This document shows, piece after piece, positions 41,227 to 49,245 of a stretch of 64,000 nt of DNA. Source of the stretch: Gilvimarinus gilvus (GTDB taxonomy: Bacteria; Pseudomonadota; Gammaproteobacteria; Pseudomonadales; Cellvibrionaceae); the NCBI RefSeq assembly GCF_030518155.1, contig NZ_JAULRU010000514.1, positions 1 to 64,000 of the forward strand, written 5' to 3'. How positions within the stretch are numbered: the stretch's first letter is position 1; each line of letters starts with the position of its first letter. The position numbers were made by a program, and so were the translations under genes. Under the pieces are notes generated by a model that was given only the letters and a program-made list of their open reading frames with translations, had not been told where the DNA came from and did not search any database.

Positions 41227-41613
41227 TTGAAAGCTTTATCCGTAGTTGCTCCTTGGGGGGCGATGATTGCTAACAAAAGTAAGTCTTTGGAAATTAGGTC
41301 CTGGCAGCCAGAAGTGCTACCGATTCGAGATGTTGCTTTAGTACAAAACAGAAAGCGTCTGACGAAGTGCGGGGAAGAGGATGCGGATGGGCATGTTGTG
41401 GCAATAGTCGATATTATTTCATGCAAACCTTGGGAAATCGAGGACTGCAAATTCTCGGGTTGTGATGAGTCAGATTTTGAAGAAGGTTGGCTAGCATGGA
41501 AGCTGTGCAACGTCAGAAAGTTAGCCAATCCAGTCACAGCAGTCGCAAAACGCAAATTTTATGAGTTGGCAAATACTGAAGCTATTGCAGTCAGGCGCGA
41601 ACTAGGAAAATAA
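41227..41613 (+). CDS. ASCH-domain protein (PUA-like), probable integron cassette gene
   Basis: A 128-residue ASCH protein: KALSVVAPWGAMIANKSKSL, EIRSWQPEVLPIRDVALVQ and HVVAIVDIISCKPW are standard for this RNA-binding, PUA-like fold, which spans the whole protein. The TTG start at 41227 has GGAGG six bases upstream, directly after the attC-like boundary at 41205-41211. A longer frame from 41131 would translate the recombination site and is rejected. The stop TAA is the first part of a second attC-like site. ASCH genes are known from mobile cassettes; the substrate is unknown. Confidence 0.85.
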   Translation: MKALSVVAPWGAMIANKSKSLEIRSWQPEVLPIRDVALVQNRKRLTKCGEEDADGHVVAIVDIISCKPWEIEDCKFSGCDESDFEEGWLAWKLCNVRKLANPVTAVAKRKFYELANTEAIAVRRELGK

Positions 41614-41657
41614 CAATCCAAGTCAGCGGGACATATTTTTGCTTTGGGGCGTTAAGT
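41609..41657 (+). repeat. attC-like recombination site 2
   Basis: TAAC (41611) pairs with GTTA of GTTAAGT (41651-41657), which fits the integron core GTTRRRY exactly. Inside, TCCAAG pairs with TTTGGG and GC with GC around a short loop. The TAA stop of the ASCH gene is part of the site. Together with site 1 it frames a 446-base cassette. Confidence 0.65.
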
Positions 41658-41676
41658 ATAGCCAAAAAGGACACGC

Positions 41677-44091
41677 ATGAGTGGACAGATTAAAAAAATA
41701 GACTCAATTAAAGGGATGGCGGTCTATGATGATTTTCAGTGGTCATCATCTATGCGAGGTGCAGGTAACAACATCTCAGAATTTAAAAAACTAAACATCC
41801 TATATGGCCGGAACTACTCTGGTAAAACAACACTCTCGCGGATAATCAGAGCTCTCGAAACCGGCACGATATCAGACAAATATGGTTCACCTAAGTTTCA
41901 ATTGTCTTTTGATGGCGGCAGCACTGCCACGCAAAGCTCATTAAGCAATCATGGTCAAATAGTTCGGGTTTTCAATGAGGACTTTGTTCGGGACAATCTT
42001 CGGTTCATTGTTGATGACGAGCGGACGATCAATTCATTCGCCATCTTGGGGGAAGACAACACAAAGCTTGAGGAAGAAATTGAGAAGCATGAAGCCGAAC
42101 TTGGGAGCGAAGAGGAGAAGTATGGGCTACTGGGAGAACTCCTAGGGGCTGAAGAAAAATTCAACGGAGCCCAAAAAGACCATGACGATAAGTCGTCCGA
42201 ACTGGAGGGGAAGTTACGTGATAAAGCCAATCAGGCAGGCACTGGAATCAAGCATAATAAAACGTTTGGTGATGCCAACTACAATGTTACGAGAATAAAG
42301 GCAGACATCTCGACTGTTACTAAAGACACATACTCTCCGCTTACTGATGAGCAGGTGGTCAGGTTTCACGACCTCCTGAGAGAAGAACCCAAATCGGAAA
42401 TCCTTGAATCACCGACTTTCAATCTTCAATACTCTGCTATATCTTCAAAGGCTAAGGAGCTCATTGAAAAAAAGATTCAGGCATCTGATCCAATTCAGGA
42501 ATTGCTAAACGATGCGGCCTTGGCCTTGTGGGTGAGGAGTGGTCGGGACCACCATCAAGAGAAAAGAGATAAGTGCGCATTTTGTGGCGAAGACCTTCCT
42601 GAAGATTTGTGGGAGAAGCTGGACAAGCATTTTAATAAGGAATCTGAAGAGCTTCGTCAAGCATTGGAAACCCTGCTTGGATTGATTGAACGTGAGCGAT
42701 CCCGAGCTCCTAATCTACTGAAAATAAAAAACTCGGATTTCTACTCTAACTTTACAGTCGACTTGGATTTGTTGTCAGAACAGTTGTCGACCTTATCAGA
42801 GTCTTACAGTGAGAGTCTGGACTCGATAGAAGAACAGGTCGAAAAGCGAAGAGATGACATTTTTACGCCTCTTGAGTTTGAAGTGTCTGAGACTGTTGAA
42901 GGTGCTTTGAATGCGGTCAGGGAATCCTATGAGGAGCTCAGAAGCGCATCTAACCAGCTTACAGCTTCGCTAAGCGCCGACCAATCTGAAGCTCGTGCGG
43001 CTCTTCGCCTTCATGAGGTTTACACATTCACGAACGACATTAAGTATGAAGACGAGTGTACGGCCATTGAGTCATTTAATATGGCGATGGGTGAAGCGAA
43101 GAAAGCTAAAAGCATTGTAAAAGAAAAAGTTGATGTAAAACGAGAAAAGATCGCAGTACTGAAGGCCCAGCTAAAAGATGAAAGCAAGGGGGCTGATAGG
43201 GTAAACGATTATCTGAACAACTTTTTCGGCCACCAGTATCTCTCACTAAAAGCCATTGAGGAAAAGCTAGGGGACGCGTCATCTGGATACCGGTTTGAGG
43301 TAATTCGAAACGACAATAAAGCATTCCATCTCAGCGAAGGAGAATGCAGTCTGATAGCTTTCTGTTACTTCATGGCCAAGCTTGAAGACATAGAGACTAA
43401 AGGTAATCAGCCAATCATTTGGATCGATGATCCCATTTCCAGCTTGGATGCAAATCATATATTTTTTGTTTACAGCCTTATTAATGCAGAGATTGTAACC
43501 CCAGAGAAATATGAAGATGGCGATGAGATTAAGGAGCGTGACCGTTTTAAGCAACTATTTATTTCGACTCACAATTTGGATTTTCTAAAGTATCTGAAGA
43601 GACTACCCGGCGCTTTTAATAAAAATAAGTCTCAATACTTTATAATTACTAGAACGAATCAAGTCAGTAAAATTACATTGATGCCTCGATACCTCAAAGA
43701 CTACGTCACAGAATTTAACTTCCTGTTTCATCAAATTTATAAATGCGCTCATGCACAGATCGAGAGTGATGAAAATCATGATTGCTACTACAATTTTGGA
43801 AACAATGCCCGAAAGTTTCTTGAAGCATTCTTATACTACAAATACCCCAATGCCGTAGAAAGAGATAATAAGTTGGCGCGTTTTTTCGGGGATGATGCAT
43901 TGGCATCGTCACTAACGGATCGCATAAACAATGAGTTTTCCCATTTGGAGGGTGTGTTTGAGAGAAGTGTTTTGCCTGTTGATGTGCCTGAAATGAAGAC
44001 AACAGCAAATTTTATATTGCGAAAAATTCAAGAAAAAGATCCAGACCAGTATTCGGCGCTGCTTCAAAGTATTGGGGTGGAAAATTCGTAA
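41677..44091 (+). CDS. RloC/PrrC-like ATPase with a candidate anticodon-nuclease triad
   Basis: An 804-residue SMC/Rad50-like AAA_13 ATPase. Walker A is GRNYSGKTT (about residues 44-52), followed by the family segment IVRVFNEDFVRDNLRF. Two long coiled coils flank a zinc-hook-like CAFCG near residue 300, and Walker B is PIIWIDDPISSLDANH near 586. The C-terminal region has ARKFLEAFLYYKYP and INNEFSHLEG: an Arg-x3-Glu pair with a later His, the pattern of the PrrC/RloC tRNA anticodon nuclease site. RloC-type proteins cut tRNA on phage attack or DNA damage. It starts 20 bases after an attC-like boundary, and its TAA begins a TAACAAGGGG that could be the start of a lost third site. Confidence 0.75.
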   Translation: MSGQIKKIDSIKGMAVYDDFQWSSSMRGAGNNISEFKKLNILYGRNYSGKTTLSRIIRALETGTISDKYGSPKFQLSFDGGSTATQSSLSNHGQIVRVFNEDFVRDNLRFIVDDERTINSFAILGEDNTKLEEEIEKHEAELGSEEEKYGLLGELLGAEEKFNGAQKDHDDKSSELEGKLRDKANQAGTGIKHNKTFGDANYNVTRIKADISTVTKDTYSPLTDEQVVRFHDLLREEPKSEILESPTFNLQYSAISSKAKELIEKKIQASDPIQELLNDAALALWVRSGRDHHQEKRDKCAFCGEDLPEDLWEKLDKHFNKESEELRQALETLLGLIERERSRAPNLLKIKNSDFYSNFTVDLDLLSEQLSTLSESYSESLDSIEEQVEKRRDDIFTPLEFEVSETVEGALNAVRESYEELRSASNQLTASLSADQSEARAALRLHEVYTFTNDIKYEDECTAIESFNMAMGEAKKAKSIVKEKVDVKREKIAVLKAQLKDESKGADRVNDYLNNFFGHQYLSLKAIEEKLGDASSGYRFEVIRNDNKAFHLSEGECSLIAFCYFMAKLEDIETKGNQPIIWIDDPISSLDANHIFFVYSLINAEIVTPEKYEDGDEIKERDRFKQLFISTHNLDFLKYLKRLPGAFNKNKSQYFIITRTNQVSKITLMPRYLKDYVTEFNFLFHQIYKCAHAQIESDENHDCYYNFGNNARKFLEAFLYYKYPNAVERDNKLARFFGDDALASSLTDRINNEFSHLEGVFERSVLPVDVPEMKTTANFILRKIQEKDPDQYSALLQSIGVENS

Positions 44092-44133
44092 CAAGGGGAT
44101 TTTGAAAGCTTTCCGATGGGCTCAAAAGCAGCC

Positions 44134-44373
44134 TCAAATGCGGACTTTAAAATCAAATGGAATGCGTTTATAAATAGCTTCAGCAAAGGCTAGAGATAGC
44201 CAAACGACACAGGGTGTTAATGCAGCATCTCGCCCGCTTCCCAGAATCACCACCCCATTGCGAATAACGTATACGAATGCGATGATTAACGTGAATCCGC
44301 CACCAATCCAAAGTACGGTTTCAGTTGCCTTGGTAAAGGCTTTCGGAAGGTATATTACTGTCTGCCTGTCCAT
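44134..44373 (-). CDS. Small membrane protein
   Basis: A 79-residue protein with two predicted membrane helices (about residues 18-38, VLWIGGGFTLIIAFVYVIRN, and 48-65). GGGAG upstream of ATG 44373 supports the start. It has no recognised family. It lies downstream of the pilus operon on the same strand, across a hairpin terminator (44459-44490). Confidence 0.6.
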   Translation of the reverse strand: MDRQTVIYLPKAFTKATETVLWIGGGFTLIIAFVYVIRNGVVILGSGRDAALTPCVVWLSLAFAEAIYKRIPFDFKVRI

Positions 44374-44458
44374 ATAAAGCTCCCTTCAGTGGGTTGCTAA
44401 AACAAGCCTACTGTAGGATCGCTTCATACTATAGTCGTCGTAAGGCGTGAAGCCTGAA

Positions 44459-44490
44459 GAACACAGCCCAACGCATATTGGACTGTGTTC
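44459..44490 (-). terminator. Hairpin at the end of the pilus operon
   Basis: GAACACAG pairs with CTGTGTTC, extended inward by CCAA with TTGG, with a short loop. On the minus strand it follows the stop of 44507-45925 by about 17 bases. Only a weak U-tract follows, so termination may be partial. Confidence 0.55.
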
Positions 44491-44506
44491 ATTTGACAAG
44501 ATCACT

Positions 44507-45925
44507 TCACTGAAGGTCTATGGTTGACCAGCACAATTCCGATAATCCAATATCTGGGGAGTTCCATTTTGTATACGTTTGATTATGATAAACAGTAACT
44601 AGGTTCTCATCGCGTCGATACTCACAAAGGTAGTGACCATTAAGCTCATCCACTGACTTGTTTGGTTCGTCAATCGTAAACTGTGAGGCAGTGCCGACAA
44701 ATGCAATTTTTGAAATTTCTTCGTTTTCCATTGTGTCAGTGAAAAACTTGGATAATGACGCGGTGCCGACTGGCGTATAGTCCGAAACGCGAGTTTCGAG
44801 GGTAAGCACACAATCATTTTGAACCAGTGGGAGCTCGTCGTATAAATGGATGATACCGTCATGAATTATATCATTATGATAGGGATCTCTATGGCAGCCA
44901 TCGGCTGAATACAATATTGATCCTGATGGCCTTTCAAGCTGGATGTCCATAGATTCAATAGAATCCCTAAGGACGACATAAGGGATCGTAGCGAGAACAG
45001 GGTTTTCCCAGCCATTCTCATCTACGATCTGAAGAAAAACTGGTTCGTTGTTTGAGGTTTCAATCGTCAAAATTGGATTATCGCTGTCAGGCAGAGATAC
45101 AACGTCAATCGTACAATCAGCTGTTGCCGTAAACTGATATGATCCCTCAGAAAAGGTGCCATCGCAGCCTGTAACCTCTGTTGTGAAACCATAGCCTGAC
45201 TCGATATCGAAAGTCACTTGGTCGCCGCTATTTACTGTAGCTGTCGATGGCACTATACGAGCGCCAAGCGTTGCTGATGTAGTAATGATGACCTGCTCAG
45301 CGCTGGTGGGCGTGGATTCTGCCGTGATCTTGCAATTCTCAGTCACCGACTCAATGACATAGGTGCCTTCATTTAGAAAGCCGTTACAGCCAGTAATATT
45401 CAAATCATAGCCAGGTTCGCGACTTACAAATAAATAAGCACTCTCACCACTAGGAACAGATAGGTCCATAGGGGAAATTGATGTTCCATAGCCTTCCAGA
45501 TCTACGGATATGAGATGCGGTGTCTCACTAGCGAGAGAATATGTAGCGGTAACCGTGCAATCACCAGGTACGTTATGAACGGTTTCGTATTGGCTTACTA
45601 AAGGAGCGTCGGGATTCATCGAGCGAACACCGCCGCAACCTTCAATATCGGTTAACTCAAAACGTTCATTCATTAACCCGTTAAGCGTGAACTCCATGGG
45701 AAATCCACGATAGGCAGGTATCGTTTGCTTCATGATAGAGTCACCAACAATCTCAATTATGGTCATCTCTCGATCGCTTTCACTAATACTAATTGGGCGA
45801 TCCTCAATATTGCCTCGCTGACCGCCAGTGGATCCACCCGTATCCCCTCCAGAAGAGCCAGAACCGGACCCACATCCAGCCAGGGTGATTGCAGAAATTG
45901 CTAGAAGAGCTTTTGAAATTTTCAT
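44507..45925 (-). CDS. Secreted lipoprotein with Cys-paired beta repeats, end of the pilus operon
   Basis: A 472-residue lipoprotein: the signal peptide MKISKALLAISAITLAGC ends in a lipobox with the modified Cys at 18, followed by a Gly/Ser-rich tether. The remainder contains repeated units each with a Gly-Cys-x-Gly and a later Cys (IEGCGGV/GDCTVTATY, ITGCNGFLNEGTY/ENCKITAE, VTGCDGTFSEGSY/ADCTIDVVS), probably disulfide-linked Ig-like or InlB-type repeats. It follows pilV and may be a surface adhesin, a pilus assembly accessory or an exclusion factor. ATG 45925 is chosen because it gives an intact signal peptide and AAGGA upstream. Confidence 0.7.
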   Translation of the reverse strand: MKISKALLAISAITLAGCGSGSGSSGGDTGGSTGGQRGNIEDRPISISESDREMTIIEIVGDSIMKQTIPAYRGFPMEFTLNGLMNERFELTDIEGCGGVRSMNPDAPLVSQYETVHNVPGDCTVTATYSLASETPHLISVDLEGYGTSISPMDLSVPSGESAYLFVSREPGYDLNITGCNGFLNEGTYVIESVTENCKITAESTPTSAEQVIITTSATLGARIVPSTATVNSGDQVTFDIESGYGFTTEVTGCDGTFSEGSYQFTATADCTIDVVSLPDSDNPILTIETSNNEPVFLQIVDENGWENPVLATIPYVVLRDSIESMDIQLERPSGSILYSADGCHRDPYHNDIIHDGIIHLYDELPLVQNDCVLTLETRVSDYTPVGTASLSKFFTDTMENEEISKIAFVGTASQFTIDEPNKSVDELNGHYLCEYRRDENLVTVYHNQTYTKWNSPDIGLSELCWSTIDLQ

Positions 45926-46062
45926 CGAACACATCCTTTCTTGTATGACGTTCCTACAGTTTGGGGGTTGCAAAATATCTGTCAATCTGATATTCAGTCT
46001 CATACGATTTATCGAATGATTTCTTTTAAGTCGCATCCTTCCCGCGCAGAAGCGTAAACAAT

Positions 46063-47205
46063 CTAAGTCGAATACCCAACTACATGGACAATAAATCCGT
46101 CTTCACAAGGGTGGTCGTGTGAGGTATTGGAAGTCAGTCGAATACGGCCATTAGTCACATTGGCGAGAGTCATCCCAAACGCACTATCAGAGTGACCGCT
46201 ATCGCCTGCATGTTTAACCGATAGAAGTAGGCTGCCAGCAGCGTGAATAGTAAATACAGAATTATGGGATCCCGCCAACTCGCAGCGAGCCGTTACTAAT
46301 GCCACTCTAGCATCATCCAAATAGCTCCCCCCGTACGTACTGTTTAGCTGCCCAGATTGATATCCTCTTCTCTGAACAAGGATTCTAGGGCTCAGCGCAA
46401 TCAAGCGGCTCTCCTCCTTGGCCATCCACCTTCCCATATAGCAAACAAGAAGCGATCTACGATCATCCTCATTGATAGCGATATTACCGCTTAAAGAATT
46501 GCACCTATCGCCATCTCCGGCCATTTGCAAAAGGTTAAGTGCTCCGGTTTCTGTGTGATCCGCTACCACATTGTTAGCATCTACTCGGTTCGCCTCCATG
46601 TTATGGATAATTGATAGGTCAGAAGGATCAAGCACCTTGGTAATGTCATCCCTGTCTGTAAGCATCGTCATTTCAATATTGCGCAAATTCACGGCGTCCT
46701 GGTCACCACCGGCAAAGGTTCCAGTAAGTTCGCGGGAACCGTCACGGTGGTAGTACTTATCATCAAGTGCTGCATAGGAAACTTCGTGCCCTGGAATCGG
46801 AATCACAGTGGCCACATTGGCTACACCAATTCGACGCGCGTAGGGAAGTCTTGCCAATAATCTGTTCGCATAGACGCTTTGCGCCGCACTGAACTGGACT
46901 TCAAAATCATCTCCAACCTGGTTGAAGGTATAGCTGCCACCCAATGGCGCCGCTGCCATGCCGGAACTTAAGTAACCACCAGTCACTAAAGCGCCAACAT
47001 TGTTTGGCCAAGCTTGAGTGTCCAGACGATGGCGTCTGGCGGCCGTCAGCACGTCATGCACCTGGCTAGCCGCATTATTCACAATGCGCTCAGCCCATTC
47101 TTCTTCGATTTTCGGAATCGCGAACAACGCAATCAAACCAAGGACAGCCAACGCAGCGGTCAGCTCAATCATGGTAAAGCCTTTAGACCTAAAATACTGA
47201 ATCAT
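46063..47205 (-). CDS. pilV: PilV-type minor pilin/tip adhesin of the type IVb pilus
   Basis: A 380-residue PilV. The prepilin N-terminus MIQYFRSKGFTMIELTAALA has Gly before Phe+1 and Glu+5, then a hydrophobic helix. The long C-terminal region is the PilV/shufflon type (NIEMTMLTDRDDITKV, SLLVCYMGRW, then a variable domain). IncI and PFGI-1 PilV proteins sit at the pilus tip and choose the recipient. I see no shufflon inverted repeats or recombinase. ATG 47205 is preferred over an upstream GTG because AGGAG is seven bases away. The start overlaps the previous stop (ATGA). Confidence 0.85.
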   Translation of the reverse strand: MIQYFRSKGFTMIELTAALAVLGLIALFAIPKIEEEWAERIVNNAASQVHDVLTAARRHRLDTQAWPNNVGALVTGGYLSSGMAAAPLGGSYTFNQVGDDFEVQFSAAQSVYANRLLARLPYARRIGVANVATVIPIPGHEVSYAALDDKYYHRDGSRELTGTFAGGDQDAVNLRNIEMTMLTDRDDITKVLDPSDLSIIHNMEANRVDANNVVADHTETGALNLLQMAGDGDRCNSLSGNIAINEDDRRSLLVCYMGRWMAKEESRLIALSPRILVQRRGYQSGQLNSTYGGSYLDDARVALVTARCELAGSHNSVFTIHAAGSLLLSVKHAGDSGHSDSAFGMTLANVTNGRIRLTSNTSHDHPCEDGFIVHVVGYST

Positions 47206-47690
47206 TGGCACACTCCTGGTTCGTACATGTGTTTAAGCTGCATGTTGTAGACATTTTCTTGGGCGGTTAGAACCGTCGGCGCAGACTCCCAAATCACTTC
47301 GCTGCCGCTATATCGCGTTCCACCCACAGTAGCGTAAAGCCTAGATGCCGACACTCCAGAAACACGGGCTTTAACCATCAACGTTTGGTCAATTTCAACG
47401 GTCAGATCAGACCCGAATGGATTATCAGCGAAAGATGATTGATCAAGCAGACCAAGACCGACCAAATGACTTATCGACGGTGTCGGACTGAACGATGCAC
47501 TACTGCAATGCATGTCGTAGTATCCGTTGAGAGCGCTCATGACAAGCGCGGCATTTCTTTCAAGGAGTCTATAATCGGCATCGCGATAATAGCTTTCAGC
47601 CGCTCTGATCCCTCCAATAGCCACAAGAGATAGGACCGCAAGAACGGTCACTATCTCAAGTAAGGTAAAACCTTGCTGTCGTGGATTCAC
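47202..47690 (-). CDS. Second type IV prepilin/pseudopilin
   Basis: A 162-residue prepilin: NPRQQGFTLLEIVTVLAVLS carries the Gly/Phe cleavage site and Glu+5, followed by the usual helix and a soluble domain with two widely spaced Cys. The GTG start at 47690 has AGAGGA five bases upstream. The stop of pilS is three bases before this start. In IncI-type operons the pilT and pilU genes come between pilS and pilV; this pilin gene occupies that position. It may be a minor pilin that primes assembly. Confidence 0.8.
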   Translation of the reverse strand: MNPRQQGFTLLEIVTVLAVLSLVAIGGIRAAESYYRDADYRLLERNAALVMSALNGYYDMHCSSASFSPTPSISHLVGLGLLDQSSFADNPFGSDLTVEIDQTLMVKARVSGVSASRLYATVGGTRYSGSEVIWESAPTVLTAQENVYNMQLKHMYEPGVCQ

Positions 47691-47692
47691 GA

Positions 47693-48139
47693 TTATCCTC
47701 TGAACGTCGTCGTCAGTGTTCCACCGGAACACGCTGCAGTTGTTGAGGATGGTGCGATCGCGTTTTCGACACGCGAACAGAAATTAGCCTCCAATCCTGT
47801 TGCTGTGATAGTGACTGTCGACCCACTGGCACTGACCGTGTAGTCACCACCTTGAGGGTTAGCACCGGTACAACTGGTGAACGGCATGCTGGCGTACTTC
47901 TCAGAAACGATGGTATTACAGCTAACGCCGGAGTAGCTGCTCCGAATACCACGCATTTTTTTGGCACCAGCAACAAGCATGGATATATCGCTGATGAGCG
48001 ATTCTTCTTGCTTGCTTTCGTACATGCTGTTCACTTTGGGAACCGCGTAGAGGAGGACTAGCGCAAGTACGGCCAAGCCGACAATTATTTCTACTGCGGT
48101 TATGCCCGCCTGGCGTTTGGGTAAGAATGGTTTTTTCAT
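47693..48139 (-). CDS. pilS: PilS-type major prepilin
   Basis: A 148-residue prepilin. RQAGITAVEIIVGLAVLALV has Gly/Ile at the cleavage point and Glu+5, and a hydrophobic helix follows. Cys residues in SCNTIV, TSCTGAN, NFCSR and ACSGG suggest two disulfides, as in type IVb major pilins. It is cut by a prepilin peptidase, which is not encoded in the window, so a host PilD-type enzyme or an off-window gene must serve. It lies between the platform protein gene and the second pilin gene. Confidence 0.85.
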   Translation of the reverse strand: MKKPFLPKRQAGITAVEIIVGLAVLALVLLYAVPKVNSMYESKQEESLISDISMLVAGAKKMRGIRSSYSGVSCNTIVSEKYASMPFTSCTGANPQGGDYTVSASGSTVTITATGLEANFCSRVENAIAPSSTTAACSGGTLTTTFRG

Positions 48140-48141
48140 GG

Positions 48142-49245
48142 TTAGACTCCAATTTGCATGTGATCCTTAGGGTTAAACCCTACGAGTACGGATACGATCA
48201 TGATGACGTTATAAAAAGCCCATCCCCCAATGAGAAGAGCTACAAGATAAGCAGCGTAGGTGGAACGTTTCGATATGGATTTTCCGACTACATCTGCGGC
48301 CTTGTTCATTGCAGCGATCAGCTGGTCGTCATCGGCACTGGCGTAAAGATGCAGCGTCGCAATTTGCGAGTCATCCAACAAACCTGTATCCATGGCGTCC
48401 ACTTCGCTTATGGCACCTTCACCCAAGTTAAATTGAGCTAAGGTAGCGTGATACCGTTGATAGTTATTTCCAGAATCTTTCAGGATGTTAAAAATTCGTG
48501 AGGCAGGCATGCCGAACTCTTTGAGGAGCGCGAACGTCGAGATAAACTTGCTCGCAATTGAAAGCCGGTACCCAGAAAAAATCGGTATTTGATCGATTCT
48601 GTGTCTGAAGCTGGAGATACTGTTCGCCATATACCAGCGATATCCAATGAACAGCCCGATACCGATCAGTGCCGCCAGCCATAACCAATGAACATAAAAC
48701 TCGATGAGAGAGGTCATACTGTCGAGTGTTGGATCGGATTTACCGTGAATCATCAACTTAAGACTTTCAATCACCGGCCCAACGGGGTAAATCATAATAG
48801 CGATCGTCGCAATCAAGATAATCGAGGGATAGATGGCAAGCTTGATGATTTTGGCGCGCCCCTGTGACGACACTTCCAGTGCATCCGCAATGCGCTCCAA
48901 GGCACGTACAAACACTTCTGAACCCGCTTCCTCGGTCGCCTTAAGTGCAGACAAAGAAACCGGATCGATCCATCCTTCCATAGCCGATGCAATACCACCA
49001 CCTTCTTCGAGCGACGCAAGAATCAGTGTGGCGACTTCCTTCTGAATGGTCGAGCCGTGTTTGCGTATGTGTTCACAGATTTCAATCGGTTGCTTCCCCA
49101 CTGTCATGGGGCCAGCAAACGCGCGAAGAAAATCAGCCTGCTTCGCACGACTAAACCGAAAAGACCGCTTTAAACCTTGTAGTGAATCGTTAAACGACTC
49201 GCTCAAAGAGTTTAGATTAACGAGCTCAGTAAAGTAATTATCCAT
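48142..49245 (-). CDS. pilR: PilR-type inner-membrane platform protein (GspF/PilC family)
   Basis: A 367-residue protein with the GspF domain layout: EGGGIASAMEGWIDPVSLSA and a first helix cluster, IIKLAIYPSIILIATIAIMI, a second pair of helices near WLWLAALIGIGLFIGYRW, then the second cytoplasmic domain (FALLKEFGMPASRIFNIL) and a final helix (YAAYLVALLIGGWAFYNV). It anchors the pilus motor. ATG 49245 has GGAGG nine bases upstream and overlaps the previous gene's end by eight bases. Confidence 0.88.
   Translation of the reverse strand: MDNYFTELVNLNSLSESFNDSLQGLKRSFRFSRAKQADFLRAFAGPMTVGKQPIEICEHIRKHGSTIQKEVATLILASLEEGGGIASAMEGWIDPVSLSALKATEEAGSEVFVRALERIADALEVSSQGRAKIIKLAIYPSIILIATIAIMIYPVGPVIESLKLMIHGKSDPTLDSMTSLIEFYVHWLWLAALIGIGLFIGYRWYMANSISSFRHRIDQIPIFSGYRLSIASKFISTFALLKEFGMPASRIFNILKDSGNNYQRYHATLAQFNLGEGAISEVDAMDTGLLDDSQIATLHLYASADDDQLIAAMNKAADVVGKSISKRSTYAAYLVALLIGGWAFYNVIMIVSVLVGFNPKDHMQIGV

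Noticed and set aside
46063-47205. Possible shufflon in pilV
   Set aside because: I saw no pair of inverted repeats nor a shufflon recombinase; the C-terminus seems to be single and fixed.
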